64,000 nucleotides of DNA. Origin: Cognatishimia sp. 1_MG-2023 (lineage in GTDB: Bacteria; Pseudomonadota; Alphaproteobacteria; Rhodobacterales; Rhodobacteraceae). Positions 29,151 to 39,980 of this stretch are shown one piece after another (the first letter of the stretch is position 1; the number at the start of each line of letters is the position of its first letter). The position numbers and the translations under genes were made by a program. The stretch covers positions 124,001 to 188,000 of the forward strand of contig NZ_JAUORX010000002.1 in the NCBI RefSeq assembly GCF_030548175.1. Direction: 5' to 3'. The notes beneath the pieces are model-generated. The model was given only the letters and a program-made list of their open reading frames with translations. It had not been told where the DNA came from and made no database searches.

Positions 29151-29256
29151 AGACCAGATGCCTCGCGCAATTGTGGGCGATGGATTGGTAATTTCTGTTG
29201 CGCCTTGAAATGCGATAGATCAGTGTCGCGCGAGTCTGCCCCAACTTGAGTTTGCG

Positions 29257-30093
29257 ATGCGCATTTTACTTTTGACAATATTGACCATGCTGGCCTTTGC
29301 GGCCAATTCCGTTTTGAACCGTATGGCTATTGTTGATGGCGGAATGGATGCCATCCTCTTTGCTGTCGTGCGTTTGGCCGCGGGCGCTTTGGCCTTGGCT
29401 GCACTTGTCGCATGGCAAAGACGAGGCTTTCAGATTGGCGGCGCTAACCGGTTTTTTGGCGTCGCAAGCCTGTTGATTTATCTCTTTGGGTTTTCCATTG
29501 CCTATCAATCGCTTGATGCAGGTGTTGGCGCGCTTTTGTTGTTCGGGACGGTACAGATCACGATGTTCATGTCCGCTGTTCTGGCGAAAGAAGCCATACC
29601 CAGCAATCGCTGGGCTGGGGCGGCATTGGCCTTTGCGGGCTTGGTCTGGCTCTTATGGCCGGGGCAAGGTACGGCCCTATCGGTCCCGCATATGACCGCC
29701 ATGATCTTCGCGGGTTTCGGTTGGGGCGTGTATTCTCTGGTTGGACGTCATGAAAGCGATGCGACACAGGCGACGGCCATGAACTTTATTCTGGCGGTGC
29801 CATTTGGCGTGATGGCCTTGGGATTTCTGACTACGGATACTCAGGCCTACACCGGGACAGGCGTGTTTCTTGCTGTGGTGTCAGGCGTAGTAACATCTGG
29901 CTTGGGCTATGCTCTATGGTATGCGGTTTTACCGGCCCTTGGCGCCAGCCGCGCAGCCGTTGCGCAATTGACGGTCCCGATTATCGCGACGGCCGGGGGG
30001 CTTATCTTTTTGGATGAGCCGATCACATTTAAGTTTGCCATAGCAGCGCTTTTGGTTCTTGGTGGCGTTTGGCTATCTCTGCGCCGCGCATAG
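29257..30093 (+). CDS. DMT-superfamily (EamA) permease
   Basis: A 278-residue protein with about ten membrane helices in two EamA repeats. Recognisable points are the N-terminal FAANSVLNRMAI, the mid FGWGVYSLVGRHES linking the halves, and the final GLIFLDEPITFKFAIAALLVLGG. Likely an exporter of small metabolites; substrate unknown. It is unrelated in close detail to the other DMT gene at 13178. Confidence 0.87.
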   Translation: MRILLLTILTMLAFAANSVLNRMAIVDGGMDAILFAVVRLAAGALALAALVAWQRRGFQIGGANRFFGVASLLIYLFGFSIAYQSLDAGVGALLLFGTVQITMFMSAVLAKEAIPSNRWAGAALAFAGLVWLLWPGQGTALSVPHMTAMIFAGFGWGVYSLVGRHESDATQATAMNFILAVPFGVMALGFLTTDTQAYTGTGVFLAVVSGVVTSGLGYALWYAVLPALGASRAAVAQLTVPIIATAGGLIFLDEPITFKFAIAALLVLGGVWLSLRRA

Positions 30094-30148
30094 TGCTGAC
30101 ACACAAAGTTTTTTCGGTAGCACGCGCATTTCAGTCTATGCTGGTCCA

Positions 30149-30781
30149 ATGAAAAGACATTGGATCTGGGGCGCTCTGTTTTACGCGCTGTTATTGGGTA
30201 GTGGATTCTTGCTGGGAAAAACCATTCCGCAATGGGTCCATGTCCCCGGAGGCGCGGCGCAGCCCTTTAGTTTGATGGTGCTTGCCGTTGCAGCAATTTA
30301 CATGCTGGCTTCGGCATTGCCCTTCGTGCCCGGAGCGGAAATTGGCTTTGCCTTGATGATGGTCTTTGGCGGGCGGATCGCTGTGCTTGTCTATCTGTGT
30401 ATGGTGCTTGCCCTATGGATCGCCTTTGGCGCGGGCCAACTGGTTCCCAAGACCACCTTAATTCGCCTCTTTGTGGCGTTGCGGATGAAACGTGCCGCAG
30501 TATTGGTGCGCCAGACGGATGAAATGACGCCCAACCAACGCCGCGACTACCTGCTCAGTCGATCCTCGGGCAGGGTTGTCTCATTTCTATTAAAGAACCG
30601 GTATTTGGCGATGATTGTCGTGCTGAACATGCCCGGCAACGTCGTCTTGGGCGGCGGTGGCGGCATCGCGCTTTTTGCCGGGATGAGCCGACTCTTTTCG
30701 CCATTGGGATTCTGCATCGCCACAGCGCTCGCCGTCGCGCCGGTGCCCGTTATCGTCATGTTGCTTGGCTATCAGCCATAA
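30149..30781 (+). CDS. Multi-pass membrane protein, possibly VTT/DedA-like
   Basis: From ATG 30149 the protein has 210 residues and about five to six helices. The FVPGAEIGFALM stretch with an acidic residue after Pro-Gly, and the later GNVVLGGGGGIALFAGMSR, are reminiscent of VTT/TVP38 (SNARE-associated) proteins, but the match is weak and I do not assert it. The longer open frame starting at 30059 overlaps the DMT gene and is rejected. Function unknown. Confidence 0.7.
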   Translation: MKRHWIWGALFYALLLGSGFLLGKTIPQWVHVPGGAAQPFSLMVLAVAAIYMLASALPFVPGAEIGFALMMVFGGRIAVLVYLCMVLALWIAFGAGQLVPKTTLIRLFVALRMKRAAVLVRQTDEMTPNQRRDYLLSRSSGRVVSFLLKNRYLAMIVVLNMPGNVVLGGGGGIALFAGMSRLFSPLGFCIATALAVAPVPVIVMLLGYQP

Positions 30782-30783
30782 AC

Positions 30784-30807
30784 GAAAAAGGGAGGCCGAA
30801 GCCCCCC
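30784..30807 (-). terminator. Terminator of carB
   Basis: On the minus strand GGGGGGC-TTCG-GCCTCCC is followed by TTTTTCG, 25 bases after the carB stop. One stem mismatch. Confidence 0.7.
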
Positions 30808-30832
30808 AATTTCAATCACTATGTCAAAGCGC

Positions 30833-33800
30833 TTAGCCCTGTAGGGCACGCACTTCGATCTCACCTTCGTTGCGCGCTTTGATCGCCAATGCCGCAGCAT
30901 GAGAGGCCGCAGCCGTCGTGAAATACGGGATCTTGTCGTTCAAAGTCACCGCACGGATATCGCGGCTATCTTCGACAGCTTGTGCGCCTTCGGTGGTGTT
31001 CATAACCAAGGCGATCTCGCCGTTTTTCAACATATCAACGATGTTCGGGCGGCCTTCGTAGACCTTGTTGACCCGTTCACAGGCAACGTTCTGCTCGCTC
31101 AGCCAATTCGCCGTGCCAGCCGTCGCGACCAGTGTGAAGCCCAAGCCAACCAGGATTTGCGCGGCTTCCAACATCATCGGCGTTTTGTCTGCATCTTTGA
31201 TTGATACGAACACTTTGCCTTCACTCGGAAGAACCATGCCAGCGCCCATTTGCGCCTTTAGGAACGCTGTCGCAAAATCGCGATCCCAACCCATGACTTC
31301 GCCGGTTGACCGCATTTCTGGGCCAAGGATCGTATCGACACCCGGGAACCGGTTGAATGGCATCACAGCTTCCTTGACAGAGAACCAAGGCATCATCGGA
31401 TCAGCCAAAGTCATTTGATCTGCAATCGGCTGTGGCGCGCTGATGTCTGCACCTTCGTCATATGGTGGACGCTCTGGGAAGTTGCTGAGTGGCTCACCCG
31501 CCATCAAGCGCGCAGCAATCGACGCAATCGCGCTATCAGTGGCTTTCGCAACAAACGGTACAGTCCGCGACGCCCGTGGGTTCACCTCGATCAAGAAGAT
31601 TTCGTCATCTTTAACCGCAAACTGGATGTTCATCAGACCAACAACATTCAGCGCCAGCGCCAAAGCGTTGGTTTGTGTTTTGATCTCTGCGATGATCTCG
31701 TCAGACAGGCTGTATGGCGGCAAGGAACACGCAGAGTCACCAGAGTGAACACCGGCTTCTTCGATGTGCTGCATGATGCCCGCGATGTGCACGTTTTTGC
31801 CGTCACACAATGCGTCCACATCCAGCTCCGTCGCGCCTGCTAGATAGCTATCCAGCAGAACTGGGCTATCACCAGAAACAACAACCGCTTCGTTGATGTA
31901 ACGTTCCAACTGACCCATATCGCGCACGATTTCCATCGCGCGACCACCCAGAACATAGGATGGGCGAATAACCAGCGGGAAGCCAATTTCTTCCGCAATC
32001 TCTAACGCTTGTGCGTCAGTGGATGCGATACCGTTATGCGGCTGCTTCAGGCCAAGGTTGTTCACCAACTCTTGGAAACGCTCACGGTCTTCGGCCAGGT
32101 CAATCGCATCTGGAGTTGTACCCAGAATTGGAATGCCCGCCGCTTCCAGCGAGTTCGCCAGTTTCAGTGGTGTCTGACCACCGAACTGAACAATCACACC
32201 ATGCAGCGTGCCGTTTTCTTGCTCAACACGTAGGATTTCCATGACGTGTTCGTAGGTCAGCGGCTCAAAGTACAACCGGTCAGAGGTGTCATAGTCGGTC
32301 GACACTGTCTCTGGGTTACAGTTGATCATGATGGTTTCATAACCCGCATCTGTCAGCGCATAGCAGGCGTGGCAGCAGCAGTAATCAAACTCAATCCCTT
32401 GGCCGATCCGGTTTGGACCGCCGCCCAGAATAACCACCTTTTTGCGATCAGATGGGCGTGCTTCACACTCCACTTCGTCAAACACAGGCGCTTCGTATGT
32501 GGAATACATATACGGAGTTTGCGCTTCGAATTCAGCGGCACAAGTATCGATCCGTTTGAACACGGCCTTAACACCAAGGTTCCGCCGCGCGCGTGCTACG
32601 TTGTCTTCGTCACGGCCCGTCAGGGTCGCCAAACGTGCATCGGTAAAGCCCATCATCTTCAGATGACGCAGGCCTTTTTCATCCAGCGGTAGGCCGTTCT
32701 TACGCACACCTTCTTCAGCATCAATGATCTCGCGAATACGCTCAAGGAACCACGGGTCAAACATGGTGACCTTGTGGATTTCATCGTTGCTTAGACCCAA
32801 ACGCATTGCTTGTGCGATCACACGGATACGATCCGGTGTTTGCTTGGACAGCGCTTTCACAATTGCGGAATGCTCTGGCGCGCCTTCGATTTCAATCTCG
32901 TCAAAACCGGTCAGGCCAGATTCCATAGACGCCAATGCTTTTTGCAATGACTCATGGATCGTCCGGCCAATCGCCATAGCTTCACCAACAGATTTCATCG
33001 CTGTTGTCAGATATGGTTCAGAACCCGGGAACTTCTCGAATGCGAATTTCGGGATTTTAGTGACCACATAGTCAATCGACGGCTCAAAGGACGCAGGCGT
33101 CACTTTGGTGATGTCGTTGTCCAACTCGTCCAGTGTAAAGCCAACCGCCAGCTTCGCCGCGATCTTCGCAATCGGGAAACCAGTCGCTTTAGACGCCAAC
33201 GCAGAAGAGCGTGACACACGTGGGTTCATCTCAATAACGACCATACGACCATCAGCCGGGTTCACAGCCCACTGCACGTTTGAACCACCGGTCTCAACCC
33301 CGATCTCGCGCAGAACAGAGATAGAGTGATTCCGCATGATCTGATATTCTTTGTCAGTCAGCGTCAGGGCAGGGGCCACAGTGATCGAGTCACCGGTGTG
33401 CACACCCATCGGATCAATGTTTTCAATCGCACAAACGATAATGGCGTTATCCGCTTTATCGCGGACCACTTCCATTTCGAATTCTTTCCAACCCAACAGG
33501 CTTTCGTCGACCAGAATTTGGTTCACTGGTGACGCATCCATACCTGTGCGGCAGAAGTGCATGTAGTCTTCGCGGTTATACGCAACACCGCCGCCTGTGC
33601 CGCCCATGGTAAAGGCTGGGCGAATGATGGCTGGCAGACCGATGTCTTCCAGCTCTTCCAATGCCAAACGAACGCCTTCATCCAAATCGGCTTCGCCATT
33701 GTCTTTCTTCGGCGCGGTCACAATAGACGCACGCGGGTTTTCGATGCCCAGACGATCCATCGCTTCGCGGAACAATTTGCGGTCTTCGGCCATTTCGATC

Positions 33801-34165
33801 GCGTCGCGTGTCGCGCCGATCATCTCTACGCCGAATTCTTCCAGCACACCCATTTCTTCCAAAGCCAAGGATGTGTTCAGGCCCGTCTGACCACCCATGG
33901 TTGGCAACAACGCATCTGGGCGCTCTTTTTCGATGATCTTCGCCACAACTTCCGGCGTGATCGGCTCGATGTATGTGGCATCCGCCAAACCAGGGTCGGT
34001 CATGATCGTCGCTGGGTTGCTATTCACCAGAATGACACGATAGCCTTCTTCGCGAAGCGCTTTACACGCTTGGGCACCGGAATAGTCAAATTCACAAGCC
34101 TGGCCGATAACAATAGGGCCGGCTCCGATAATCATGATGGATTGGATGTCAGTTCTTTTTGGCAT
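30833..34165 (-). CDS. carB: Carbamoyl-phosphate synthase large subunit
   Basis: Makes carbamoyl phosphate for arginine and pyrimidines using ammonia from CarA. The 1110-residue protein has two ATP-grasp halves: the first starts near [20 protein letters not shown] and carries [14 protein letters not shown], the second near [19 protein letters not shown] with [17 protein letters not shown]-terminal MGS-like regulatory domain follows (about 960-1110). Slightly longer than the E. coli enzyme (about 1070). CarA is not in this window; argF, which uses its product, lies at 60 kb. Confidence 0.98.
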   Translation of the reverse strand: MPKRTDIQSIMIIGAGPIVIGQACEFDYSGAQACKALREEGYRVILVNSNPATIMTDPGLADATYIEPITPEVVAKIIEKERPDALLPTMGGQTGLNTSLALEEMGVLEEFGVEMIGATRDAIEMAEDRKLFREAMDRLGIENPRASIVTAPKKDNGEADLDEGVRLALEELEDIGLPAIIRPAFTMGGTGGGVAYNREDYMHFCRTGMDASPVNQILVDESLLGWKEFEMEVVRDKADNAIIVCAIENIDPMGVHTGDSITVAPALTLTDKEYQIMRNHSISVLREIGVETGGSNVQWAVNPADGRMVVIEMNPRVSRSSALASKATGFPIAKIAAKLAVGFTLDELDNDITKVTPASFEPSIDYVVTKIPKFAFEKFPGSEPYLTTAMKSVGEAMAIGRTIHESLQKALASMESGLTGFDEIEIEGAPEHSAIVKALSKQTPDRIRVIAQAMRLGLSNDEIHKVTMFDPWFLERIREIIDAEEGVRKNGLPLDEKGLRHLKMMGFTDARLATLTGRDEDNVARARRNLGVKAVFKRIDTCAAEFEAQTPYMYSTYEAPVFDEVECEARPSDRKKVVILGGGPNRIGQGIEFDYCCCHACYALTDAGYETIMINCNPETVSTDYDTSDRLYFEPLTYEHVMEILRVEQENGTLHGVIVQFGGQTPLKLANSLEAAGIPILGTTPDAIDLAEDRERFQELVNNLGLKQPHNGIASTDAQALEIAEEIGFPLVIRPSYVLGGRAMEIVRDMGQLERYINEAVVVSGDSPVLLDSYLAGATELDVDALCDGKNVHIAGIMQHIEEAGVHSGDSACSLPPYSLSDEIIAEIKTQTNALALALNVVGLMNIQFAVKDDEIFLIEVNPRASRTVPFVAKATDSAIASIAARLMAGEPLSNFPERPPYDEGADISAPQPIADQMTLADPMMPWFSVKEAVMPFNRFPGVDTILGPEMRSTGEVMGWDRDFATAFLKAQMGAGMVLPSEGKVFVSIKDADKTPMMLEAAQILVGLGFTLVATAGTANWLSEQNVACERVNKVYEGRPNIVDMLKNGEIALVMNTTEGAQAVEDSRDIRAVTLNDKIPYFTTAAASHAAALAIKARNEGEIEVRALQG

Positions 34166-34393
34166 GGCAGACCTCAGAGGTAGGGGTGAGCAGACTCACC
34201 GCGGGCGCAAATTGTCGTGGGTTATAGACATCAGAAGGCAAGGTGCAAGGGGGTCTACGCGAATTCTGGACGCTTCGCCGCTCTGCAGCGTCATAACACA
34301 ACTTTGGCTAGCAAATTTTATGCGCGTTTTCCCTGCTGCATAGATATTGCGGGCAGAGTATATCAATTTCACGACGAACAACAGGAGCACCGC

Positions 34394-35515
34394 GTGCAGA
34401 TTCGCTTTGATCAGGGCCCGATGGGGGCAGGCACTTGGTTTGATGCGCCCAGCGACATGATCATGGCGCATACCGCCGCCGAGGTGCCCGCCGCATTGGA
34501 TGCCATGCAAGCCATCCGCGACTCGGGACGCTGGCTTGCGGGTTACGCGACCTACGAACTTGGCTACGCGCTGGAACCGAAACTCGCGCCGCTCATGCCA
34601 GAAAACCGCCGTCTGCCGCTGATCTGCTTCGGCGTCTACGCAGGTCCGGGTGTCCGCGCGCTAACGCATGGGGACGCTAGCCTAACACAACCCCAACCAC
34701 GCTGGGACCAGCCCCGTTACGAACAGGCCTACGAAATCGTCAACGCCTTCATCGGCGCAGGTGACATTTACCAAGCCAATCTAACATTCCCGATGGATGC
34801 CGAATACACTGGCACATCCCAAGCCCTCTATTCCGCCCTCACCACCCGCCAACCCGTCGGGCAGGGTGCCATGGTGCTACAAGACAACCTGCCAGATTTG
34901 CTCAGCCGGTCACCCGAGTTGTTCTTTCGCACCAACAGTTCAGGCATGATCGAAACCCGCCCGATGAAGGGCACGCAACCCCGATCCGAAGACCCCGAAG
35001 AAGACGCGCGTTTGATCGCTTGGTTGCAAGCTGACGAAAAAAACCGCGCCGAAAACCTGATGATCGTGGACCTCTTGCGCAACGACATCAGCCGTGTGGC
35101 CGAACTCGGCTCGGTCAAGGTGCCAGAGCTTTTCAAAATCGAAAGCTACGCAACCGTGCATCAAATGGTTTCGCTCGTGCGGGCCCAACTGAAACCAACC
35201 GCCACTGTCGGCGACATTTTCCATGCACTCTTCCCATGCGGCTCAATCACCGGCGCACCGAAACTGCGCGCCATGGAAATCCTCCGTGATCTCGAACCTT
35301 GGCCGCGTGACATCTATTGTGGCTCTATCGGTTGGCTCGCCCCAGATGGCCGCAGCGATTTCAATGTCGCGATCCGCACCCTGATGGTAGAGAATGGCAA
35401 AGCCACCCTAAACGTCGGTGGCGGTGTTGTCTGGGACAGCACCGGCCCATCTGAATACGAGGAAGCCCTATGGAAAGCCCGCTACGCGACAGCATTCCAA
35501 GTGGAACGCAACTGA
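34394..35515 (+). CDS. pabB: Aminodeoxychorismate synthase component I
   Basis: Makes aminodeoxychorismate for folate. I start at GTG 34394, with CAGGAGC eight bases upstream; the open frame further upstream has no such site. The 373 residues hold the chorismate-binding domain: GDIYQANLTFP, ETRPMKGTQPR, CGSITGAPKLRAME and IYCGSIGW. The N-terminal domain of long PabB/TrpE proteins is short here. Its 3' end overlaps the next gene by 46 bases, tying the two together. Confidence 0.92.
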   Translation: MQIRFDQGPMGAGTWFDAPSDMIMAHTAAEVPAALDAMQAIRDSGRWLAGYATYELGYALEPKLAPLMPENRRLPLICFGVYAGPGVRALTHGDASLTQPQPRWDQPRYEQAYEIVNAFIGAGDIYQANLTFPMDAEYTGTSQALYSALTTRQPVGQGAMVLQDNLPDLLSRSPELFFRTNSSGMIETRPMKGTQPRSEDPEEDARLIAWLQADEKNRAENLMIVDLLRNDISRVAELGSVKVPELFKIESYATVHQMVSLVRAQLKPTATVGDIFHALFPCGSITGAPKLRAMEILRDLEPWPRDIYCGSIGWLAPDGRSDFNVAIRTLMVENGKATLNVGGGVVWDSTGPSEYEEALWKARYATAFQVERN

Positions 35516-36111
35516 TCGAAACCTTTGGCTGGACGCCAAAGGACGGCTTTCGCCACCTCGATCTCCACCTTGCCCGGATGGCGCGTTCCGCATTTTTGCT
35601 GGGCTTTGCCTACGACGAAGCCCACGCGCTTTACGAACTCCAAGTCGAAGGCGACCAACCACTTCGTTGCCGTCTCACCCTCGGCGAAGAAGGCTTTGCA
35701 TTCACCAGCACCCCTATGACTCCGGTCGCAGGCACATGGACGCTCGCAATCGCTGACACACGCCTTGCCTCAACCGACCCGTGGCTTGCCCATAAATCCA
35801 CCCAACGCGCGATCTATGACGATGCTCGCGCCAAGCTCCCACAAGGCATCGACGAATTATTGTTCCTCAACGAACGTGATGAACTCTGCGAAGGCACGAT
35901 CACCAACCTTTTCGTCACCCAGCAAGATGGCCAAATCATCACCCCACCGCTCTCCTGCGGACTGCTACCCGGCATCTTACGTCAAAGCCTGTTGGACCAA
36001 GGCAAAGCGACCGAGGCCCCAATCTCTTTAGAAACCCTAGGCCGTGCCCATGCCATCCATGTCGGAAACTCTCTGCGCGGCCTGATCGGGGCCAAACTGG
36101 CCTCGTCGTAA
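35470..36111 (+). CDS. pabC: Class IV aminotransferase-like, probable aminodeoxychorismate lyase
   Basis: A 213-residue fold-type IV PLP protein. The PLP lysine is in HKSTQRAIYD and the cofactor-phosphate region in ELCEGTITNLF, both normal for PabC/BCAT-like proteins. The ATG lies inside the end of pabB with AGGAAG upstream, so translation is coupled. Position after pabB makes 4-amino-4-deoxychorismate lyase the best guess, releasing p-aminobenzoate and pyruvate. At 213 residues it is shorter than E. coli PabC (about 270). Confidence 0.82.
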   Translation: MESPLRDSIPSGTQLIETFGWTPKDGFRHLDLHLARMARSAFLLGFAYDEAHALYELQVEGDQPLRCRLTLGEEGFAFTSTPMTPVAGTWTLAIADTRLASTDPWLAHKSTQRAIYDDARAKLPQGIDELLFLNERDELCEGTITNLFVTQQDGQIITPPLSCGLLPGILRQSLLDQGKATEAPISLETLGRAHAIHVGNSLRGLIGAKLASS

Positions 36112-36204
36112 CTTTCGTAACAAACCGCACGGCAACGTGTCCGCCCCACACCTTGAGCCAGCATCGCCAATGCCTAAGTCATGCCGGAACAAGGAAACTG
36201 ACTT

Positions 36205-36474
36205 ATGCCCAAAGCTACTCTCTACCGGATGGATTTGCCTGACTACACTTGTGGATACGGCACCGCAGCGCGTGATCTTTTGAAAAGCAATGGCTTTGAG
36301 ATTGATGAACACATCTTGCGGTCACGCAAAGCGACGGATGCCTTCAAAGACAAGCACCACATCACCACCACCCCATTGATCTTTATCGACGGTGAAAAAA
36401 TCGGCGGTTACACGGAACTGAAAAAGCACCTGAAGGCGCAAAAGCCCAAATCCAAACGTTTCTGGAAACGCTAA
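36205..36474 (+). CDS. Glutaredoxin family protein with a single active-site Cys
   Basis: An 89-residue thioredoxin-fold protein. The cis-Pro block TTPLIFIDGEKIGGY is typical of glutaredoxins. The active site is YTCGYG, with one Cys (Cys16) and no second, instead of CPYC or the CGFS of monothiol glutaredoxins. A role in glutathione-linked reduction or iron-sulfur handling is inferred from the family. CAAGGAAAC lies upstream of the ATG. Confidence 0.85.
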   Translation: MPKATLYRMDLPDYTCGYGTAARDLLKSNGFEIDEHILRSRKATDAFKDKHHITTTPLIFIDGEKIGGYTELKKHLKAQKPKSKRFWKR

Positions 36475-36478
36475 CCGG

Positions 36479-37696
36479 CTACTGCGCGGCTTCCTGTCGC
36501 GCAGCATCCATTTGGCCGCGATACAAGTAATCTCGGGTCAAAGGCACCGCATCTTGCCGCCGTGTCAGTTGAAACTGAAACACGCATTGCCGGTGCAATC
36601 GAAACGTCAGCTCGCTGCCAACCAGATAATACCGCCACATCCGGCAAAACCGATCATCATAAAGCTCGCGCGCCTCATCAATGCGCGCCATGAACCGGTC
36701 ATGCCAATGCTTCAACGTTTCTGCGTAATGCAGCCGCCACACCTCAACATCGGTCACCCACAAACGCTCTTTTTCAATCGCCTTGGTGCATTCTGACATC
36801 GACGGAATATACCCGCCCGGAAAGATGTATTTGTTGATCCACGGGCTGGTCCGCGCAGGCGGTGCTGCGCGTCCAATTGTATGGATCAATGCCACGCCAT
36901 CTTTGGTTAGCTTACGCCGCACATGGTCGAAATACTCGCGATAATGCGGCACGCCCACATGCTCAAACATCCCAACAGACACAATCCGATCAAACCGCTT
37001 ATTCAACTCGCGATAATCCTGCAGACGAATATCAACACGCCCCTCCAGCCCGGCTTCTCGCACCCGTGCCATCGCCACAGCTTGTTGTTCTTGCGACAGG
37101 GTCACGCCCGTCACCCGCACACCGTAATCCTGCGCCAGCGTCAGCGCCATCCCGCCCCAACCACAGCCAATATCCAAAACATGCATATCCGGCTCTAGCA
37201 TCAGCTTACCTGCAATATGCGCTTTCTTGGCAACTTGCGCCTCTTCCAAAGTCATCGCCGGATCGCGGAAATAGGCGCAGGAATATTGCTTATCCATATC
37301 CAGAAACAGATCATACAACTCACCTGACAGGTCATAATGATGCGCCACGTTCTGCCGGGCACGTCCAATCGGGTTGAACTGATGAATGTATTTCAGAAAC
37401 GGCCCAATAAACCGCTCCGCGCCATGTCCGGTACCTAGTGAAAAGTTGCGCACCCCCAAGGTGATCAACCCGTATAGGTCATCGCCCTCAATCGTCAGGG
37501 TGCCATCTGTATATGCCTCACCCACAGCCAATTCAGGGTTCAGCACAATGCGCCTCGGCAAACTCGGGTCCTTCAGCGCAATCCGAACCGGATCACCGCT
37601 GCCAAACCGTTCAATACGCCCATCGGGCAAGGTGATTTCTAATGCGCCGCGTTTGATCAAACGCCTCATCATGCGCAGAAATAACGTCGTCCACAT
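36479..37696 (-). CDS. Cyclopropane-fatty-acid synthase family methyltransferase
   Basis: SAM-dependent enzyme acting on unsaturated phospholipid acyl chains. From ATG 37696 (GGAGGGA upstream) it has 405 residues. An N-terminal lipid-binding part includes YTDGTLTIEGDDLYGLI; the methyltransferase domain has VLDIGCGWGGMAL and VTGVTLSQEQ, and YSCAYF and SVGMFEHVG are CFA hallmarks. Products could be cyclopropane or methyl-branched fatty acids. The open frame continuing to 37753 lacks a ribosome site. It converges with the glutaredoxin gene, five bases apart. Confidence 0.9.
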   Translation of the reverse strand: MWTTLFLRMMRRLIKRGALEITLPDGRIERFGSGDPVRIALKDPSLPRRIVLNPELAVGEAYTDGTLTIEGDDLYGLITLGVRNFSLGTGHGAERFIGPFLKYIHQFNPIGRARQNVAHHYDLSGELYDLFLDMDKQYSCAYFRDPAMTLEEAQVAKKAHIAGKLMLEPDMHVLDIGCGWGGMALTLAQDYGVRVTGVTLSQEQQAVAMARVREAGLEGRVDIRLQDYRELNKRFDRIVSVGMFEHVGVPHYREYFDHVRRKLTKDGVALIHTIGRAAPPARTSPWINKYIFPGGYIPSMSECTKAIEKERLWVTDVEVWRLHYAETLKHWHDRFMARIDEARELYDDRFCRMWRYYLVGSELTFRLHRQCVFQFQLTRRQDAVPLTRDYLYRGQMDAARQEAAQ

Positions 37697-37963
37697 ACGT
37701 TCCCTCCGAACAAAACAACCGACCTGTCGCGCGTCCCGTCGGCTCTCTCCCAACAGTAAGTCTGCAAAAAATAAACCGCTTTTGTAAAGTTTTTCGCGAT
37801 TTAGCCCCCAAATCGGCGCGCATTCACGCGGTCATAGGGCCATTTTAGTGGCCAAACCCCATACACCGCTTGACTTCGCCGCGTACAAAAGGTGTATCAC
37901 CCCAGACTGATTTTGCGCGTTTTCGACGCGCCTTCCGAGATGCCCGATGAAAGGCCCAGACGC

Positions 37964-39826
37964 ATGGCAGACCTGACACACGCCTACCGCAGCCACACCT
38001 GCGCAGAGCTGAACAAATCTAACGTAGGCGAAACCGTTCGCCTGTCTGGTTGGGTGCACCGTGTACGCGACCACGGCGGCCTGCTGTTCATCGACCTGCG
38101 CGACCATTACGGCATCACCCAAGTCATGGCTGACCCAGATAGCCCAGTCTTTGCAGAGCTTGAAAAAGTGCGCTCCGAATGGTGCATCAAGATCGAAGGC
38201 AACGTGCTAGCCCGTGACGAAAGCCTTGTGAACAAAGCCATCCCAACTGGCGAAGTCGAAGTCTTTATTCGTGGCCTCGAAGTTCTGGGCGCAGCGGACG
38301 AACTGCCGTTGATGGTCTTTGGTGATCAAGAATACCCAGAAGAAACGCGCCTGAAATACCGCTTCCTCGACCTACGTCGCGAAGCGATGCAGGAAAACAT
38401 GAAGCTGCGTTCAGACGTTGTAATGTCCATGCGCAAACGCATGTGGGAAAAAGACTTCCGCGAGTATCAAACACCAATCATCACAGCATCGTCCCCTGAA
38501 GGCGCGCGTGACTTCCTCGTGCCATCTCGTCTGCACCCGGGCAAATTCTACGCCCTGCCACAGGCCCCACAGCAGTTTAAACAGCTGATGATGGTTGCGG
38601 GTTTTGACAAATACTTCCAAATCGCGCCGTGCTTCCGTGACGAAGACCCACGCGCTGACCGTTCCCCAACCGACTTCTACCAGCTCGACCTCGAAATGAG
38701 CTTTGTAGAACAACAGGACGTCTTCGACACCATCCAGCCAGTTCTACAAGGCGTGTTCGAAGAATTCGGTGGCGGTCGTAAGGTCGATAGCGAATGGCCA
38801 CAGATTTCCTACAAAGAAGCAGCGCTGAAATACGGCTCTGACAAGCCAGACCTGCGGAACCCAATCGAAATGCAGGTTGTGTCCGAGCATTTCGCAGGCT
38901 CCGGCTTTGCCATCTTCGCTAAACTGCTGGAACAAGAAGGCACGCAAATCCGCGCCATCCCAGCCCCAACAGGCGGCTCCCGCAAATTCTGTGACCGCAT
39001 GAACAAATTCGCCCAACAAGAAGGCCTGCCTGGCATGGGCTACATCTTCTGGCGCGAAAAAACAGCGGACTCTGTTGCCCAAGAACTTGGCATCAAAGTC
39101 AAAGAAGCACAGGCCTTGCTGAAATCCGGCGAAGTCGAAGGCGGCATGGAGGCAGCCGGTCCTCTGGCCAAAAACATCGGCCCAGAGCGCACCGAAGCCA
39201 TCCGTCAGCAGCTTGGTCTAGGTGTTGGCGATGCGGCCTTCTTCCTTGGCGGCAAACCAAAAGCCTTCGAACCCGTTGCAGGCCGCGCCCGTAACGTGAT
39301 CGGCGACGAATTGGGCCTGACTGACAAAGATCGCTTTGCCTTCGCATGGATCGTGGATTTCCCAATCTACGAAAAAGACGAAGAAACCGGCAAAATCGAC
39401 TTTGAACACAACCCATTCTCAATGCCACAGGGCGGTATGGACGCACTCAACGGCGATCCACTCGAAGTCCTAGGCTACCAGTATGATCTGGCATGTAACG
39501 GCTACGAACTCGTCTCTGGCGCGGTACGTAACCACAAACCAGAAATCATGTTCAAAGCCTTTGAAATCGCGGGCTACGGCAAAGAAGAAGTTGAAAAACG
39601 CTTTGGTGCCCTTGTGAACGCATTCCAATACGGCGCTCCACCACACGCAGGTTGTGCCGCAGGTGTGGACCGCATCGTGATGTTGCTGGCCGATCAGCAG
39701 AACATCCGCGAAGTGGTCATGTTCCCAATGAACCAACGCGCCGAAGACCTAATGATGAACGCTCCATCCGATCCACACAGCGATCAGCTGATGGAATTGG
39801 GCTTGCGGGTTATCCCACAAGACTAA
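37964..39826 (+). CDS. aspS: Aspartyl-tRNA synthetase
   Basis: Charges tRNA-Asp. The class II synthetase of 620 residues has an N-terminal OB anticodon-binding domain (about 15-110), class II motif 2 around [19 protein letters not shown], the bacterial GAD insertion domain in the middle and motif 3 in [15 protein letters not shown] start at ATG 37964 (MADLTHAYR); an upstream in-frame start at 37892 would add 24 residues. Whether it is discriminating or also charges tRNA-Asn was not determined. A strong terminator follows. Confidence 0.97.
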   Translation: MADLTHAYRSHTCAELNKSNVGETVRLSGWVHRVRDHGGLLFIDLRDHYGITQVMADPDSPVFAELEKVRSEWCIKIEGNVLARDESLVNKAIPTGEVEVFIRGLEVLGAADELPLMVFGDQEYPEETRLKYRFLDLRREAMQENMKLRSDVVMSMRKRMWEKDFREYQTPIITASSPEGARDFLVPSRLHPGKFYALPQAPQQFKQLMMVAGFDKYFQIAPCFRDEDPRADRSPTDFYQLDLEMSFVEQQDVFDTIQPVLQGVFEEFGGGRKVDSEWPQISYKEAALKYGSDKPDLRNPIEMQVVSEHFAGSGFAIFAKLLEQEGTQIRAIPAPTGGSRKFCDRMNKFAQQEGLPGMGYIFWREKTADSVAQELGIKVKEAQALLKSGEVEGGMEAAGPLAKNIGPERTEAIRQQLGLGVGDAAFFLGGKPKAFEPVAGRARNVIGDELGLTDKDRFAFAWIVDFPIYEKDEETGKIDFEHNPFSMPQGGMDALNGDPLEVLGYQYDLACNGYELVSGAVRNHKPEIMFKAFEIAGYGKEEVEKRFGALVNAFQYGAPPHAGCAAGVDRIVMLLADQQNIREVVMFPMNQRAEDLMMNAPSDPHSDQLMELGLRVIPQD

Positions 39827-39849
39827 GCGCATCACATAATGACGAAATC

Positions 39850-39876
39850 GGGGGTCTTCGCGGCCCCCTTTTTTGT
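39850..39876 (+). terminator. Terminator of aspS
   Basis: GGGGG and CCCCC stems around a TCTTCGCGG loop region, followed by seven T's, about 20 bases after the aspS stop. Confidence 0.88.
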
Positions 39877-39980
39877 GCGCTCGGCAAACCCTCGCCATCT
39901 TCCTAAAGTTTTCGACGGAAATTCGACGCCCACGCGTATAACCGCGTATACTCAGCGAAAACAAAGCAGCAGAGGCGTCA

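Noticed and set aside
32246-32692. Long open frames antisense to carB
   Set aside because: No ribosome site, no recognisable protein, and carB is continuous and complete on the other strand.
34217-34393. Upstream extension of pabB
   Set aside because: No ribosome site; the GTG at 34394 has CAGGAGC and fits the family start.
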